This document shows, piece by piece, positions 36,901 through 48,300 of a stretch of DNA of 64,000 nucleotides. How positions within the stretch are numbered: position 1 is the first letter of the stretch; each line of letters opens with the position of its first letter. A program made the position numbers and the translations under genes. Below the pieces are notes generated by a model. That model saw nothing but the letters and a program-made list of their open reading frames with translations, searched no databases and had not been told where the DNA came from. The stretch comes from Yamagishiella unicocca (taxonomy: Eukaryota; Chlorophyta; Chlorophyceae; Chlamydomonadales; Volvocaceae): the NCBI GenBank assembly GCA_003116995.1, contig BDSL01000006.1:1702501-1766500 (forward strand), written 5' to 3'.

Positions 36901-39139
36901 TTGGGAGCTGCATGGAGAGCTGTGCCACGGCCGCGGGAACGGCGCAACGACAGGCTTCATGTGGGAGTGTCCCCTCCTCTGCAAGCTCGACCCACTTCCG
37001 CCACACACCTCACTTATTACCAACCTCAAGATCTGCAACCAGGTGCAGTAATATGTGACATCCCAGCACCCTGTCGGTCCGTTGTAGGTAGGGAGGATGT
37101 GGGTCACTTGGATTTAGGTTAAGCGAAGGAGCTGGTGTAGCGAGTTGCCTTCGTTATCGGAGTGCTGACCTGGCAGTAGCTACCTGATTGGCCAGGCTCT
37201 GAGGTGTCGGTACGCGGCTTACGGCTTACGCCTATCATCACTGAGCACTGCCCAAGAGCAATGTCGTTCCTCGCGCCTTGGTCGGCACAGGCTGCCCAGC
37301 GCACCTGCCTTATGAGCTGTGCCGTGCCGGAACATGCGTCGGCGCTTGTGCAGCCACTTCGCTAACACCTTCCTCGCAATCTACCTGGATATCACACCAG
37401 GATGCTGGCGGATCAGCTTCAAGCTTAGATTCGGTGCGCACGCGTGCCACCGCCGCCGTTCATCCACCTAACCAGCCGTTGTACTTCTTCTGCGTCTCGG
37501 TAGGTCGCGGAAGTCAGGCGTTACGGAAACTGCAACTCGCGCCCCCTTGCCTACAGTTCCAGTAACTCGCACTCCGCCACCCGTCGTGTTGTGAGCTCCC
37601 TGAATTGCTCGCATAACACGTACTACCTCCTCGGACAATAGTCACCGCTTACGTAGCTGACCTTGTTTTCGTTGTCCCCTTGGCTTTCGTGATTCCCCCG
37701 ACAGCCCGACGCTTGCACCAACCCCTCGTACTACTGGTTGGGCCCATACGACCCTTGCACCAAACGCTTCGATTTGGACGTCGCTGACGGCCCCTTCCGC
37801 CTTGACTTGGGTGATGTGCTCTATGCACCAAACACACTTGTCGACAGCGCCAGTGTAAGTACGTACGAGTGCCATAGGACTTAAGGCGTATCCCAGCAGC
37901 GGGGAAGGTGTGCGTTGTTACTGGCGGATGTGTATTCCAAAGTTGAGGACAAACACGATTGCTTTGCAAACCACTCTCCGTCCGTCCTCTCTACTTGCAG
38001 GGTCGCACGCTGCTGTGGGGTTGGAACCAGGAGAAACGCACCAAGGTCGACGCCTATGACTACGCTGGTTGCTTGTCGCTTCCGCGTGTGCTGTGGCTTG
38101 AGCAAGTCGACAACCCCTCTTGCGACGCGGACGTCTGTAAAGAGTCCGCCGCAGGGGCGTATAGCTCATGGGCACTGCACCAACAGCCACTGCCCGAGCT
38201 GACGGAGCTGCGCCATCCGCATCGCTCGTGGCGACTCGTTGACGCGCTACCGCCTGGCGTGGAGGACATAATTATCGATGGCGGAGCTAAGGCAAGTATT
38301 TATGCAAGCCTATGTATGTGCATGTTACGATATTGACACTAATCGCTACATGTAAAAAAAGGGCTACACTGCAGTGACACGAATGACGCTTGAGAATTAT
38401 CGACAACCTCGACCGACCAATCAGCGCACCTTCGTGCTGTGTAAAATCGCTGCCAGCTCGCGGTGTTTCTTAAACGTTGTGTCTCGCTCTTGTCCGCACG
38501 TCATCCAGTACCGACCCCCCTACCCACGCTGACGGCCAACACCCGCAGCTGCCAGTACCAGTCGTCTCGGGCCCCTTCCTCGACCTGGAGCTGGTGCTAC
38601 AACCGGCGGCGTTGCGCGACGGCGGGGAGCCTCATTGCTCAGCCTCGGGTCTACTGCTGCAAAGCTGGCGCGGCGGTTCCGATGGCTCGGCAGCGTTGTT
38701 GTACCACTGGGACAGCGGCCTGCTGGAGGTGGTGTTCGAGGCCATGGACCCGGCCACGCTGGCCTTCAGCCTGGCGGCACCCGGCGCGAGGCGGGTCGGG
38801 GGCCGCCTGCAGCGGCCTCCCCCAGCAGGCAGTCCATTGTCCCTACGCGTGTTCCTGGACTACTCGTGCCTGGAGGTGTTCACCGGGGACGGCGAGGTGC
38901 TGACGGCGCGAGTCTATCGAGGCAGTGCACCCGCCGTTCCTGAGCACCGTATGTTCACTGCCGGGATTGACATCATCTCTGTCGACGGTCCCTCACGCCT
39001 CCTCCATGCAGCAGCATACGAAATGCAGTCGGCCTTTCACTCGAGCATAACCGCAGAGGAGGAGGTCGCAGCTGTGGAGCCTCTCCCGTTTGAAAGCATG
39101 GCCTCTGCGGGCCTGACGGCTGTTGTGGCCGGCGCTTAA
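33929..39139 (+). CDS. GH32 beta-fructofuranosidase (invertase-like), copy B
   Basis: Paralogue of copy A. Exons: 33929-33985, 34113-34260, 34327-34366, 34494-34688, 34819-34928, 35088-35297, 36900-37042, 37401-37499, 37705-37854, 38001-38291 and 38549-39139 (about 677 residues). Motifs: [17 protein letters not shown] with the nucleophile codon split in the same phase as copy A, WRDPYILGR and MWECP. GVRLRNNEPCG and the C-terminal [17 protein letters not shown] module also match copy A. The first small exon plus the next one give a Ser/Arg/Ala-rich leader ending RRAVRAVATG, which looks like a plastid (or mitochondrial) transit peptide. Without that exon the first ATG is at 34158. Intron 10 (38292-38548) uses a GC donor, AAG|GCAAGT. 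Intron 6 has grown to 1.6 kb by retroelement insertion. Copy A has an intron inside the region of exon 6 and lacks the one between exons 8 and 9. Confidence 0.9.
35535..35770 (-). mobile_element. Non-LTR retrotransposon 3' end (copy 3) in invertase B intron
   Basis: On the minus strand it ends with AGTGTCAGGTGATGCGCCCG, then CTACGTTCTGGTCTGGGGCC and a degenerate tail. It lies in intron 6 of invertase B, opposite to the gene, just upstream of copy 4. It shares the GGCAAACCACC word with copy 4, so both derive from the same element family. Confidence 0.7.
35893..36735 (-). mobile_element. Longer non-LTR retrotransposon remnant (copy 4) plus adjoining end
   Basis: The longest copy, in intron 6 of invertase B on the opposite strand. 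The minus strand reads from about 36700 down to the terminal CCACTGTAACCGTTACAACA tail near 35893. It contains an open frame (36288-36686) with VWDVVVLAAISAMEVGRRF, which I read as the region downstream of a reverse transcriptase domain in LINE-type proteins. Another frame (35908-36183) ends FSVRRCARWFYLLVWNPL just before the tail. A second tail-like GTTGTAACGGTTACAGTGGG at about 36711-36732 suggests that this copy landed in or beside another one. No complete reverse transcriptase is present. Confidence 0.65.
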
Positions 39140-40486
39140 ACGATCTTCGAGCGTATCGTGGGGTGACGGAACTATGGGACGGATGGTTGTACAACACTTG
39201 CAGGGACGCTGCTGAAGGAATCAGACAACGCTACGGGTGTGCTAATTTACCGCTAAGCTACGGTTGTGCGCGCGGGCAATTGGTTTCGCGGGAAAGCGGT
39301 TGCATGTCGGTCAAGCTTGCGTGGCGAGGCGAATCAGCCGGAATGGGCTTGCCTAGGACTAGACGGAGCATTGTGCGCGGGTAGAATTGTCCTGTGCGAC
39401 AGGCCTTTCAGTTATTACGGGAACAGGCAGTTACCGGTATACTAGTTGCATGAACATACCGACATCTAGTACAGAGATGCATACTGAATGAGAAGTGCAG
39501 GGCTGGCCTGTACTGGCAGTAAACGTGCATTGGAGCAGTGATCAGTCAGCAGGTTGTTTCGGTCGCGATCCATCGAACAATGACAATACATTCCCTACAG
39601 ACGTATTATTAACCAATTTAGTTTCGTACGAGTAACCAATGGGTTGCCTTGCCTAGGCACATGACTGTCCTTACGTGGCGGTTGGAAGATGGGTCCACTT
39701 AGGTTTCAGTGTCGATGCAAGGGTGACAAGAGTGTTTGAGATGCGTGTGGACACGTTGGGCGATGGGCACATGCACGTTTGTATACTTACTTCTAGGGCA
39801 GCCGTAAAAAGGCTAGAAGCTGCGCATGCGTCGAGTACGCACAAGGCTTCGGCTGCTTGCCATGATCGTCGGCTTGGTGCTGAAGGGGCACGCCGAGTTG
39901 CCACGACCATCGACGTGGCAACGTGCCCGCGCGATCCCGATCGTTTCCCTTCAAACGGACACATCTACGACAGCATGTGAACTCAGCACCGAGGTTCCGC
40001 GGCATTGTCCCAGGGCCGCAAAATCAACGCCACGCATCGCACCGCATTAAACGTGTGAAGACGAAACCCAATTCCCATGCACCAGTATGGTATGGATCCA
40101 ACATTTGCACGTGACCCGTCTGCCTTTGCTATGCGGCCTCCGTTTGGTCAATAACAGCCGCAAACGTGCGGCCACGCCTGATGAGCCGGTCCTAGCCGCG
40201 TCTTTGCCAGTGTTCGCCAACCGGGGTTGGTCTCATACACCCTTGGGTAGCTCTTGGGTCGATGCTGTTGACAGTCTTGTATCACAGTGCCGCGCACCAA
40301 GCCGAAATATAATGGGAAATGAAAATGCAAAAGCAATCAGCCGAGATCAAGGCACGACATGCCCCAAGTACGATGACGCGTTGGGAAGGCGCCAAGGCCT
40401 CAACCCTCCGATGAAAGAGAACAAAACAGCGGCCTACAGCTTATGTAACGGCACAGATAGGTTAACTAAGACAATCGAATTGCAAT
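39140..40486. other. Intergenic region, nothing recognised
   Basis: No family, repeat array or RNA gene could be recognised. A 151-codon frame at 40087-40542 overlaps the start of the next gene in another frame and has no recognisable features. Confidence 0.5.
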
Positions 40487-42455
40487 ATGCTCAATTTCGG
40501 AATCCTCCGACCAGTTGTGGCCGCTTCAACTGCCGCGCGTAGCTCCGCAGCGGCGTGCTCACGGGCCGCCGGTGAGCTAAATCCCAGGGGAGGGCGGCTA
40601 ATTCGCGGGTGTCAGCGGCAATGCCCAGCGACCAGCAGCATCTATGTAGCCTTTCCTTCTTGGAAACCTGACGCCCTTGTCGTTCTGCTCCTCGTCGCGG
40701 CAAAATGCCGCGCTTGACGCTCGCGTCTATTGCAGTTTGGACAACGCCCTTCGCCTTCTCTACGGACGCGCCAGACTCACCTCAGCTGCCGCAGCCGCCG
40801 CACACCGGGGGCCTCCGAGACGATCCTGGCCACGAGCTGGCCACCGGCGGCCTATACGACTCCGTGCGCAAGGTCTGTTATGGCGAAGCGACTCGGGGGA
40901 ATGATGGTGATGATACGTTGGTAATAGTAACTGTAACAGTAGGCCCCAGACCACATGGTAGAGCCATCACTGGTGATCTTGTATTGTTCCATTTGGGTCG
41001 GCGTTGGTTTGCGGGAGTCGCAAGGTCGCCAGCAGGAAATTGCGTTGGTAGTAGTTGTTTTGCGTTGGCGCTGCGTTAGAGGCTGGATAACTGAGGGACT
41101 GATCTCCGGGCGGCGGCAGCCAACGCCCTTAGGTAGGGCCCCCATAGCCACCTTGCCATCTCGAGCCGCCTCCTACCACAACTACTCCCATCTGCAACTG
41201 CGGCGGACCACCCGTTCTGGTCAGTTCTGTGTCGGCCCAGGGGGCACCGTTTGCCTAAAGTCTGACCGAGTCGCAGTGTCTCAGGTGGACTCGCTGAGCA
41301 CAGGCCTTCCGCCAAACCCGGATCGCGTCTTTCTTGAGACAAACTATTATCTTGTAACCGTTACAACATCTTGTACTGCCCACGCGTAACCGCCAGTCAG
41401 GTACCCAACCAGCTCACCCAACCTCTCCCCACGATCGCTCCCTGCCCTTCTGGCCACCACCCTCTCGTGCATGCACCCGCGTCCCTGCGCAGGACCGCGA
41501 GCCCGTCCCCAGCCCCTGGCCGGGCACCACCAAGGAGGACTTCGGAGCGGGTTTGGGCAGCGGCAATGGGGCGGAGAACGACAGGAGGATGCCACCCGGT
41601 AGCTACCCCATACATGAGGACCCGGCGGCCTCAATGCAGCACCCGTCAAAGGCCTTCCAGAAACCTGGCGAGGGTAGGTGGGCCGGGGCCTTGTAGGGGC
41701 CATCTAGGCAAGCAGGATCCGGGGCCTTATGGGAGCTTCCTAGCTGATGAAGTGTATAGCATGCTATGCACAGTGGCACAGCGGCCGTGAGCACACGTCA
41801 AACCCTCCCCCCCCCTCCCCTCCCCTCTCCTCTTTCCCCGTTTTCCCTCTGGGCACACGTGCTTGCTTCCGCAGTCGCTGCTCAGCGCCAGCAGCCACCC
41901 CCCACCGACCGCCCAGTAGAGGGAGCCATGCCGCCGTCGTCGGACGTAGACGCCAGGGCCGACGTTGACGGGGTCACGCACAACCCGCCCCCAAAGGAGG
42001 GCCAGGAGGGCCAGGCGAGTCCGCGCGGCCCGTGTAGTATGCAGTCCAGGGAGGGAAGCCGGTGGTCATTGTATACGTTATGAGGGCCGCGCAGCTGCCG
42101 GCGGCTAATAGGCCCGTTCGTCCGCCCTCGCATTTGACCTGGCTGCTGCTGCTCCAGCCGCGCGTCTCCACGTGCACCTTTGCTTCGCGCGGCCTTTCTA
42201 TGCCCTCATCCCTGGAGCGCACTTCCGTCAACCGTTACCGCGCCGCCGACAGCTGGCTGCCTGCCTGCTGCGTGCTGCCTCCGGACCGCATTTTTTCCCC
42301 TCGCACAGGTGGGTGCTGCGAAGCCGCCCTCCAGGGAGGACGAGCGAGCCGCGCAGCGCAGCTTTGTGGAGCACAGCGTCGGCCAGGACCTGAGGGAGCC
42401 TACCCGGGGCAAGCTGGACGAGCAATCGGGCTGGGCACAGACCGATGCGCACTGA
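40487..42455 (+). CDS. Small hydrophilic protein with mitochondrial-type presequence
   Basis: Five exons: 40487-40571, 40736-40872, 41493-41673, 41875-42014 and 42309-42455 (about 229 residues). All phases fit, and the last intron has a GC donor, CAG|GCGAGT. The N-terminus MLNFGILRPVVAASTAARSS continues with Ser/Ala/Arg and no acidic residue, a good amphipathic matrix-targeting presequence. The mature part is acidic and Pro/Gly-rich, with conserved-looking pieces such as GLYDSVRKDREPVPSPWPG, RRMPPGSYPIHEDPA and QRSFVEHSVGQDLREPTRG. No cofactor site or membrane segment is seen, and I do not recognise the family. A TGTAA motif 245 bases after the stop supports the 3' end. It could be an accessory subunit of a mitochondrial complex, but that is speculation. 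Intron 2 contains a retroelement end. Confidence 0.75.
40918..40985 (-). mobile_element. Non-LTR retrotransposon 3' end (copy 5)
   Basis: Short copy in intron 2 (40873-41492) of the presequence protein gene, opposite to the gene. The plus strand reads GTAACTGTAACAGTAGGCCC followed by CAGACCACATGGTAGAGCCA, the reverse complement of the family end, then diverges. The 5' limit is unclear. Confidence 0.6.
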
Positions 42456-42695
42456 GCGGCGGGCTGGGGAGGGGGGCAGGGGGGCCAAGAAAGCACGGCA
42501 ACGTGGACGTCAGGTGTGCTGTATGCAAAGAAGGTTTCGGAGCGCTTGATGATGGCGGCAGGATGCTGAATGACCGGGCTGAAGTGGCCTGATTGAAGAT
42601 AGAATCGTTGTATTGGAGCTTCAACGCTGTCATTCCGTGTATGCGTTGCCGCTGCGGCCGCAAGCGGCTCGCCATTCGCTGTGACCGAGTGCCTG

Positions 42696-42700
42696 TGTAA
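42696..42700 (+). promoter_or_regulatory. TGTAA polyadenylation signal
   Basis: Exact TGTAA, the usual chlamydomonadalean poly(A) signal, 241 bases after the stop of the presequence protein gene and before the ferredoxin gene. Confidence 0.6.
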
Positions 42701-42955
42701 CGCTTGGCCCGGTCGCCTCCTGAACGTCGACAGGATTGGCACATAGTGCCACACCGCGGAAGTGCTGGAATGAGAGGTATTGACATGTGTTGTGTATCCA
42801 CAAGTCCCTGGCATCGGTACGGATGGAACCATTGCACAGCCTTTCGTACGTTACAGGACAGGGCGCAGCCCGCGCAGGTGATTAGCGAATCCTGTTGAAA
42901 TCATTATTTGTGAGTAGTTAAGCAAAAGCAAGCTTTTAGCTGTAGTTTGCAAGCG

Positions 42956-43875
42956 ATGCGTTCCGTAATAGGTTCCACGGCATCACGCAAGTTAAACTTG
43001 TCGCCGACTCGTACTTGCATAGCAAAGACTAAACCAGTAGGGTATTTCGCCACGCAATCTTCATTAATATCTGCCAAGCATGGGAACGAGCAGCACGTCA
43101 ATCGTGCGCACAACGGCAACGACAGCAAGCATGCAGGCAGTATGCACGCAATCACGTTTCAGACAACGTCTGGTGTGCATATTGTGAAGGCTCAGAAAGG
43201 CGCGGCAGGCGACTAGGCTTTTCGCTTCCGGTCACTGCTCTGAGAAAGCGCGAATCGCCCGGCTTAGGTTGTGTTTTCCCGTTGATCAGGTGCTAATGTA
43301 TACAATGCTGCTGATTACGCCGGCTTGCACCTTCCGGCTTCTTGCAAGCAGGGGAGCTGCAGTTCATGCGTTGGTAAGGTAGGTTGAGGTTTGGCCCAAC
43401 CACCACCTCACGTTGCCGACATGCGCCCAATTGTCTGTCCAATCGAGCGACGGGACCAGACCATTGTAAGGTTGTGGCAGCCTGCTTTGAAATGCGCAAT
43501 CGCGCCGTCCTGCCGCTTGCAGTTCGACGCCTGCTAGGGTTCGTGTGCATGGATTCTAGGTGGCTTGCCCGAGCATGGACGGTGTGGCCTGTTGGGTCAC
43601 CCACGGGACCTCCTCCGCCTCGCGCGTCCTCGTATCTCACTGTACCGAAGGTCCTGGAGGGCAAGGTGGCGCACACTCGTGAGCCACAGTGCCTGACGCC
43701 AAAGCTAAAAGCGGAGGGCTACGTCGCGCTCTGCTGCGCCTCCATCGTTGGTGACGTCACCATCCTCACGCACCAGGTCCGCCAGTCCGGGCTGATAAGC
43801 ACGTGCGCTCTCTCTCCCCAAGTTCGGGCCGGGGCTCGAAAGGCCTGCCACCCAGGTGGTCGTGTACGACACTAA
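42956..43875 (+). CDS. Plant-type [2Fe-2S] ferredoxin with transit peptide
   Basis: Small electron carrier, predicted to be organellar. Exons: 42956 to 43199 or 43208, then 43290-43378, then 43651-43875 (about 185-188 residues). Exon 1 encodes a basic Ser/Thr-rich leader of about 65 residues and the first strand, MHAITFQTTSGVHIVKAQKG. Exon 2 gives NAADYAGLHLPASCKQGSC and then SSCVGK, supplying the first three cluster cysteines in the CxxxxCxxC spacing. Exon 3 gives VLEGKVAHTREPQCL and then EGYVALCCASIVGDVTILTH, supplying the fourth ligand. Order and spacing match chloroplast-type ferredoxins. The first intron seems to have a GC donor (two in-frame options 9 bases apart). The extreme C-terminus (VRQSGLISTC to the stop) is unusual, and a last intron at CAG|GTCCGC is possible. 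Electron donor and acceptor cannot be told from the sequence. Confidence 0.85.
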
Positions 43876-45312
43876 CGAACCATGTACGGCAAGGATGGCA
43901 AGGGCGCTGCGATAAGCAGACGCGCACGTGCAGTGCGTCAGCCGCCCAGTACGAAACGCCGTACTGATGGCGCCGTGCCTCATCGCGGCGTGTCGGCGTC
44001 CTAGCCTGCGGCCCTTCGTCCTTGAATACCTTCCGTCTTCCGTGCTTCACAGCGTGTGTGGTTGTTGTAACGGTAACGGTTCCTTGCTGCTGGTACCTGA
44101 AAGCTGAAACACCATTCCCCCGACCGCGACTCCGTCCCCATGGAACAGGGCGCCAAGCTGCGAGCGGCTCGCTCGCTGCAGGTGGATCGCATGCGCCACC
44201 AGCACGGCTGACGGGGACGAACGGAGCGACTGGCGGCTTTCAGCACCGGGTGATGCCAGCGAACCATCCGGCTGGGTGCGGAGACACGCAATTGGAGCGT
44301 CGGACACTGCTGCGGTGTTGCTCTCCTGAAGCGCCGGGCTCAGCGCTGGCGACGGCGCGTTGTTGGACGTACGATTGCGTTGATGGTTTCAAGCAATGTC
44401 GCCCGGCAGCAGCAGCGACCACGTGGGTTGCGATGCAGTGTGTTTTCTCGTTACAGTATTCTGCAGGAAGCGATGCTTGGTAACCCGTATTTTTGCTAGG
44501 CGAACGCCTTGACGATGACAGAAGCAAGCGTGCCTTTCCTACAGTGAGCATGTATCATATGTATAGCGGCCTTTGATGAGCCCTATTGAGTTCCTGAGCA
44601 GGGCCGTCGGGGCTCGGGTGGGTTATGCTAGCAGGCTGGCGTGGAGTGTGATGGGAGAACGTGAGACGTTTGTTTACAAGTGGTTTGCTGAGGGTCTGTT
44701 GATTGTTTCATTCCTGGCTGACATTTAGCGAGGAACTGGTTAAAACGTCACGTCCCATGCTTTGTAAAGCTTACAGAGGATGTCGCCATAACGCCAGGCG
44801 GCGAATAACGGATTGCAACCGTTTTGGAATGGATCCAGACTCCTTTGCACTAACGAGCCTCCAAGAAACAACCCGCGGCGTCATTTCATGCATCAAATCG
44901 CAATGTCATACCGCACTTCAAAAGCCCACAAGGTAGGCGCAGTCCACCTGCTTGTCAACGAACATCTCCGCTTCGTCACCTCAACCTGCAAATACCTAGA
45001 GCCAAACTGCTGCTGCACACGACGCTCACTTACAACTAAACAACATACCGACCCAGCATGCACCGCGACCGCCGCCTGCCTGTCGGCCCCTGTCGTCCAC
45101 CACATCCTGTATGCTAAGCAACCCATGCAGCGAGGACTGGAATCCCGTTTGTACATTTTACGTCGCCCTCTGCACACCGCCATCACGCACCGGCCGTTGG
45201 TGACAACGCCAAACCGCTCACATCGCGACAACTGCTCTCACCCTGACAACGGTCAACGGCCCTACGCCGCGCACTCACCCAGCATCCCACCGTGCCCTTG
45301 GGGTTTAGGCTA
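43876..45312. other. Intergenic, 3' flanks of two convergent genes
   Basis: No gene recognised on either strand. A GTTGTTGTAACGGTAACGG word near 44062-44080 resembles the retroelement tail read in reverse, followed by a minus-strand frame (44001-44291) ending NRYRYNN. This may be a distant family member, or the TGTAA inside it may serve the ferredoxin transcript. Confidence 0.4.
45030..45034 (-). promoter_or_regulatory. TGTAA polyadenylation signal (minus strand)
   Basis: TTACA on the plus strand, that is TGTAA on the minus strand, about 280 bases beyond the stop of the ARC6-like gene. This is a reasonable distance for an algal poly(A) signal and supports the gene ending near 45313. Confidence 0.5.
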
Positions 45313-48300
45313 CTAGTTGTTGGGCGAAACGAATGCCGAGACTGTGATGGACACCACCGCGGGCGGCATTGTCTGCATGCGGGGTGTGGTGTCGGCGTCG
45401 TTGCGTCGGAGGATGAAGGTAAACAACGCCACTGCGATGGCGATCTGCATGGATACGGGCAGCAGCAGAAGCAGTGGCTTTCATGTTGGTGGTGCGTTAG
45501 GGAACGGTGACTGCAAAACCGTATCACCGGTATTGTAGTGGACGGGGCGTGGAAAGAGAGCGATTTCGTCGTGCCAGTGTAAAACACACCAAAACGAACC
45601 CCTTCCCAACAGCAAAATTACACATGCAGCTAAGACAAACCCACTATTCCCCCCACTTCTCGTCTGACTCACCACTCCCGCTCCCAACATGATCAACCGC
45701 TTGGGCGACGACCCAGCACTTGGCAGCTCGCTGTCCCACATGGCCGCTTCCAGCCCCGCCAGGTGAGCTCGCAGGTCCTCCTCCGTCATCCCCCGCCTCG
45801 GCACCAACGCCTCTTCCGCGTGGTGCTCGTCCACGTGATGCTCGTCCACATCGTCTTCCGGCAGGACCGAGGCGTCGCCGCTGTCGTCCGGGTGTCGGTC
45901 GCCGCCGTACTGCGGCATCGCGCTTGCGGCGTCGACGGCGGCGCTGGCGGCGAAGCGGCGGCGCATGTCAGGCATCTGGTTGCCGTGGTGGTCGGGGGCA
46001 GCGGCACTGGATGAGCTGCCGCCGTACGATTGGGCGGGCGCCATCCGCGTCGTCTTTGCGTCACCCTCTCGAGCGGGTGACATAGTACTGCTGCTGCTGC
46101 TGACGGTGGCGGCCTCGCTGGCGGCATCGCGCAGCGACTTGCCGGTCGGATGGCCGAAGGGGCCTTGTGTGGAGGAGACCGAGGGCCCAAGGTTGGAGGC
46201 GGCTGGCAGAGCAGCAGCAGCAGCCGCAGCCGCGGCGCCAAAGGCCGGAGCCGCTGCAGGCCGTTGTCGTGGAGTCTGCCTCAGGGCACCTTGCGTACTC
46301 CTCATCGAGCTGCGGTCAGGGATAGAGGAGGAGGAGGAGGGGGAGGAGGAGGTGCTGCTGGCGTTGCGCTTGGCCTTGGCCGCCGCGGCGCTGGCGACGG
46401 CTGCGGACAGCCTCTGCGCCCGCGACGCCGTCACCGCCATGGCGGCGGCGAGCTTGACGGCGGCGGCCGCAAACAGCTTGAGCAGGCTGGGCAGCAGGTT
46501 GCAGAGGAAGTGTGTGGCGGCGAGCACCTGCTCGTTGCGGCACACTTTCCAGACCTGGGGGCGAGGGGAGGCAGGAGTGCCGAGGGAGCATCGCAGGGGG
46601 AACGTGGCATGGCAAATTCACCCTCTTGAGGTCATGAAACCGCTGTGGCGATACAAGGGCCGTGGGGGCAAAAGCATAGGAGAGAGCGAAGCAGTATAAT
46701 AGTAAGAGATCTGCTTGTGTGTCCGCAGCCGTCAGGGTTTGAAGCAAGGCACAGCCTGTGGACTGTCTGCGCGGCGCCCCACCTGCACGTAGGCCGCGAC
46801 CCGTGGGTCGGCGAACCAGGTGGTGTCCAGGGCCGCCGCCGGCTGACCCGCGGTGTCCCGGAAGGAGGCAAGCGCCACGCCCTCGAGCCACCGGGTCGCA
46901 AGCGCGCGCAGGCCGGGGCGCATGTCCTGAGTGCCGCTGGGGGCATGTTCCTGTAGAGGGGCCAGTTGGGCAATGGTGCAAAGTCACGTTCGTCAAGCGG
47001 GCTCTGACCGGGACACGCCCTCCCCTGCCACGCCTTATGCGTCATAAATTTCCCCAGACCAACCATATTTTCAATTCTCCAAGATGAAAAATGTGAAGAC
47101 CGAAGCCAGCAGCGCCTCTGTGCTCACACCCACGCCCGCCCCAGGGGCAACTCACCATTACGAAGCTACGCAGCTGCTCGTCCTCCCCCCCTGCCGTCCC
47201 GCCCCTGCTGCCGTACTGCAGCCCGAGCGAGGTCGCGGCCCCAACGTAATCCCCCAGCAGCACCGCGCACACCGCCCGCTCAAGAGCCACTCCGCCCGAG
47301 TGCGAGCTCTCGGCGCCGCCGCCGCCGCTGACACCCTCGTGCTGCTGCGGGCCGTCGGTTCCCTCGTAGTGATACAGGCCCGGCAAGTTGGCGGCGGCGG
47401 CGCCGTTGTAGTGCACACGCCGCGCCGCCGCCGCCGCCGCCAGGTCCTGCATCTCCCGCTGCACCGCCGCCTGGCGCTGCAGGGTCTGCTCCAGTTGCAT
47501 AAGGAGCCGGTCCGCCTGGTGGACCGAGTGGGGGCAGCCGTTGCGGAAGCCGTCCACGATATGCGACAGCGCGCCGTCGTACAGGATGTCTGGGTGCGGG
47601 GTGTAGCCGCTGCCGCGGAGCGCCTCGGGAAGCAGGGACACCTAGGAGCGGGGGTGGACGGACGATTGCAGGGTGAGGGTGAGATGGCGACATGGCGCGG
47701 CTGGGGTGGCGGGCCGATCGAGGTAACAGTAGCCCAAAGGGAGAAGAGCTAGTACTAGTAGCACCATCTAGGGTATGACTACTAGCACCACCTTAAGTCC
47801 TAGCTCCTAGGGTGTCATTATGCGGCGCAATGATTAGCGCATGGGGCAAGGGTGCACGATGTACTACGGGTGGATGGGGCTTGTCCTCCGGGCCACGTGC
47901 ATGCGTATAAGGCCCACCTGCTCGCTGCACGTCAGCATGTCCCTGCTGCGCTGCAACATCCGCCTCGCGTGCCCAACGACGCTGCTGGGGTCGTCATCGC
48001 CGCCCAGTAGGTCACTGTCCATGTCCACGGCGCCGCCGCCGCGTGCTGTGGATGCGGCGGCGGAGCGCAGCACGCTCCGCATGAGCGCCACGCCCTTGGC
48101 GCGACGGGCTGCGTTCTCGGCGCCCAGCGGCAGGCCGGCCAGCTCGCAAGCGTACTCGGGTGCCAGATCCTAGCGGGGTTCCCAAGGCGGCGGAATAATG
48201 GTTCAGGTTTAGATGGTAAGCGACGTGATGTTACGTGCCAAATTACACGCCTGAGAAAGCTGACTGGCGTGCAACGCGCCTCGCGTGAGGTGTTCCTTCC

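Noticed and set aside
40087..40542. 151-codon plus-strand frame
   Set aside because: No recognisable features, and it overlaps the presequence exon of the next gene in a different frame.
44001..44291. Ninth retrotransposon copy
   Set aside because: Only the tail-like GTTGTAACGGTAACGG word matches; the preceding family word is absent, so it is left as a possibility in the intergenic note.
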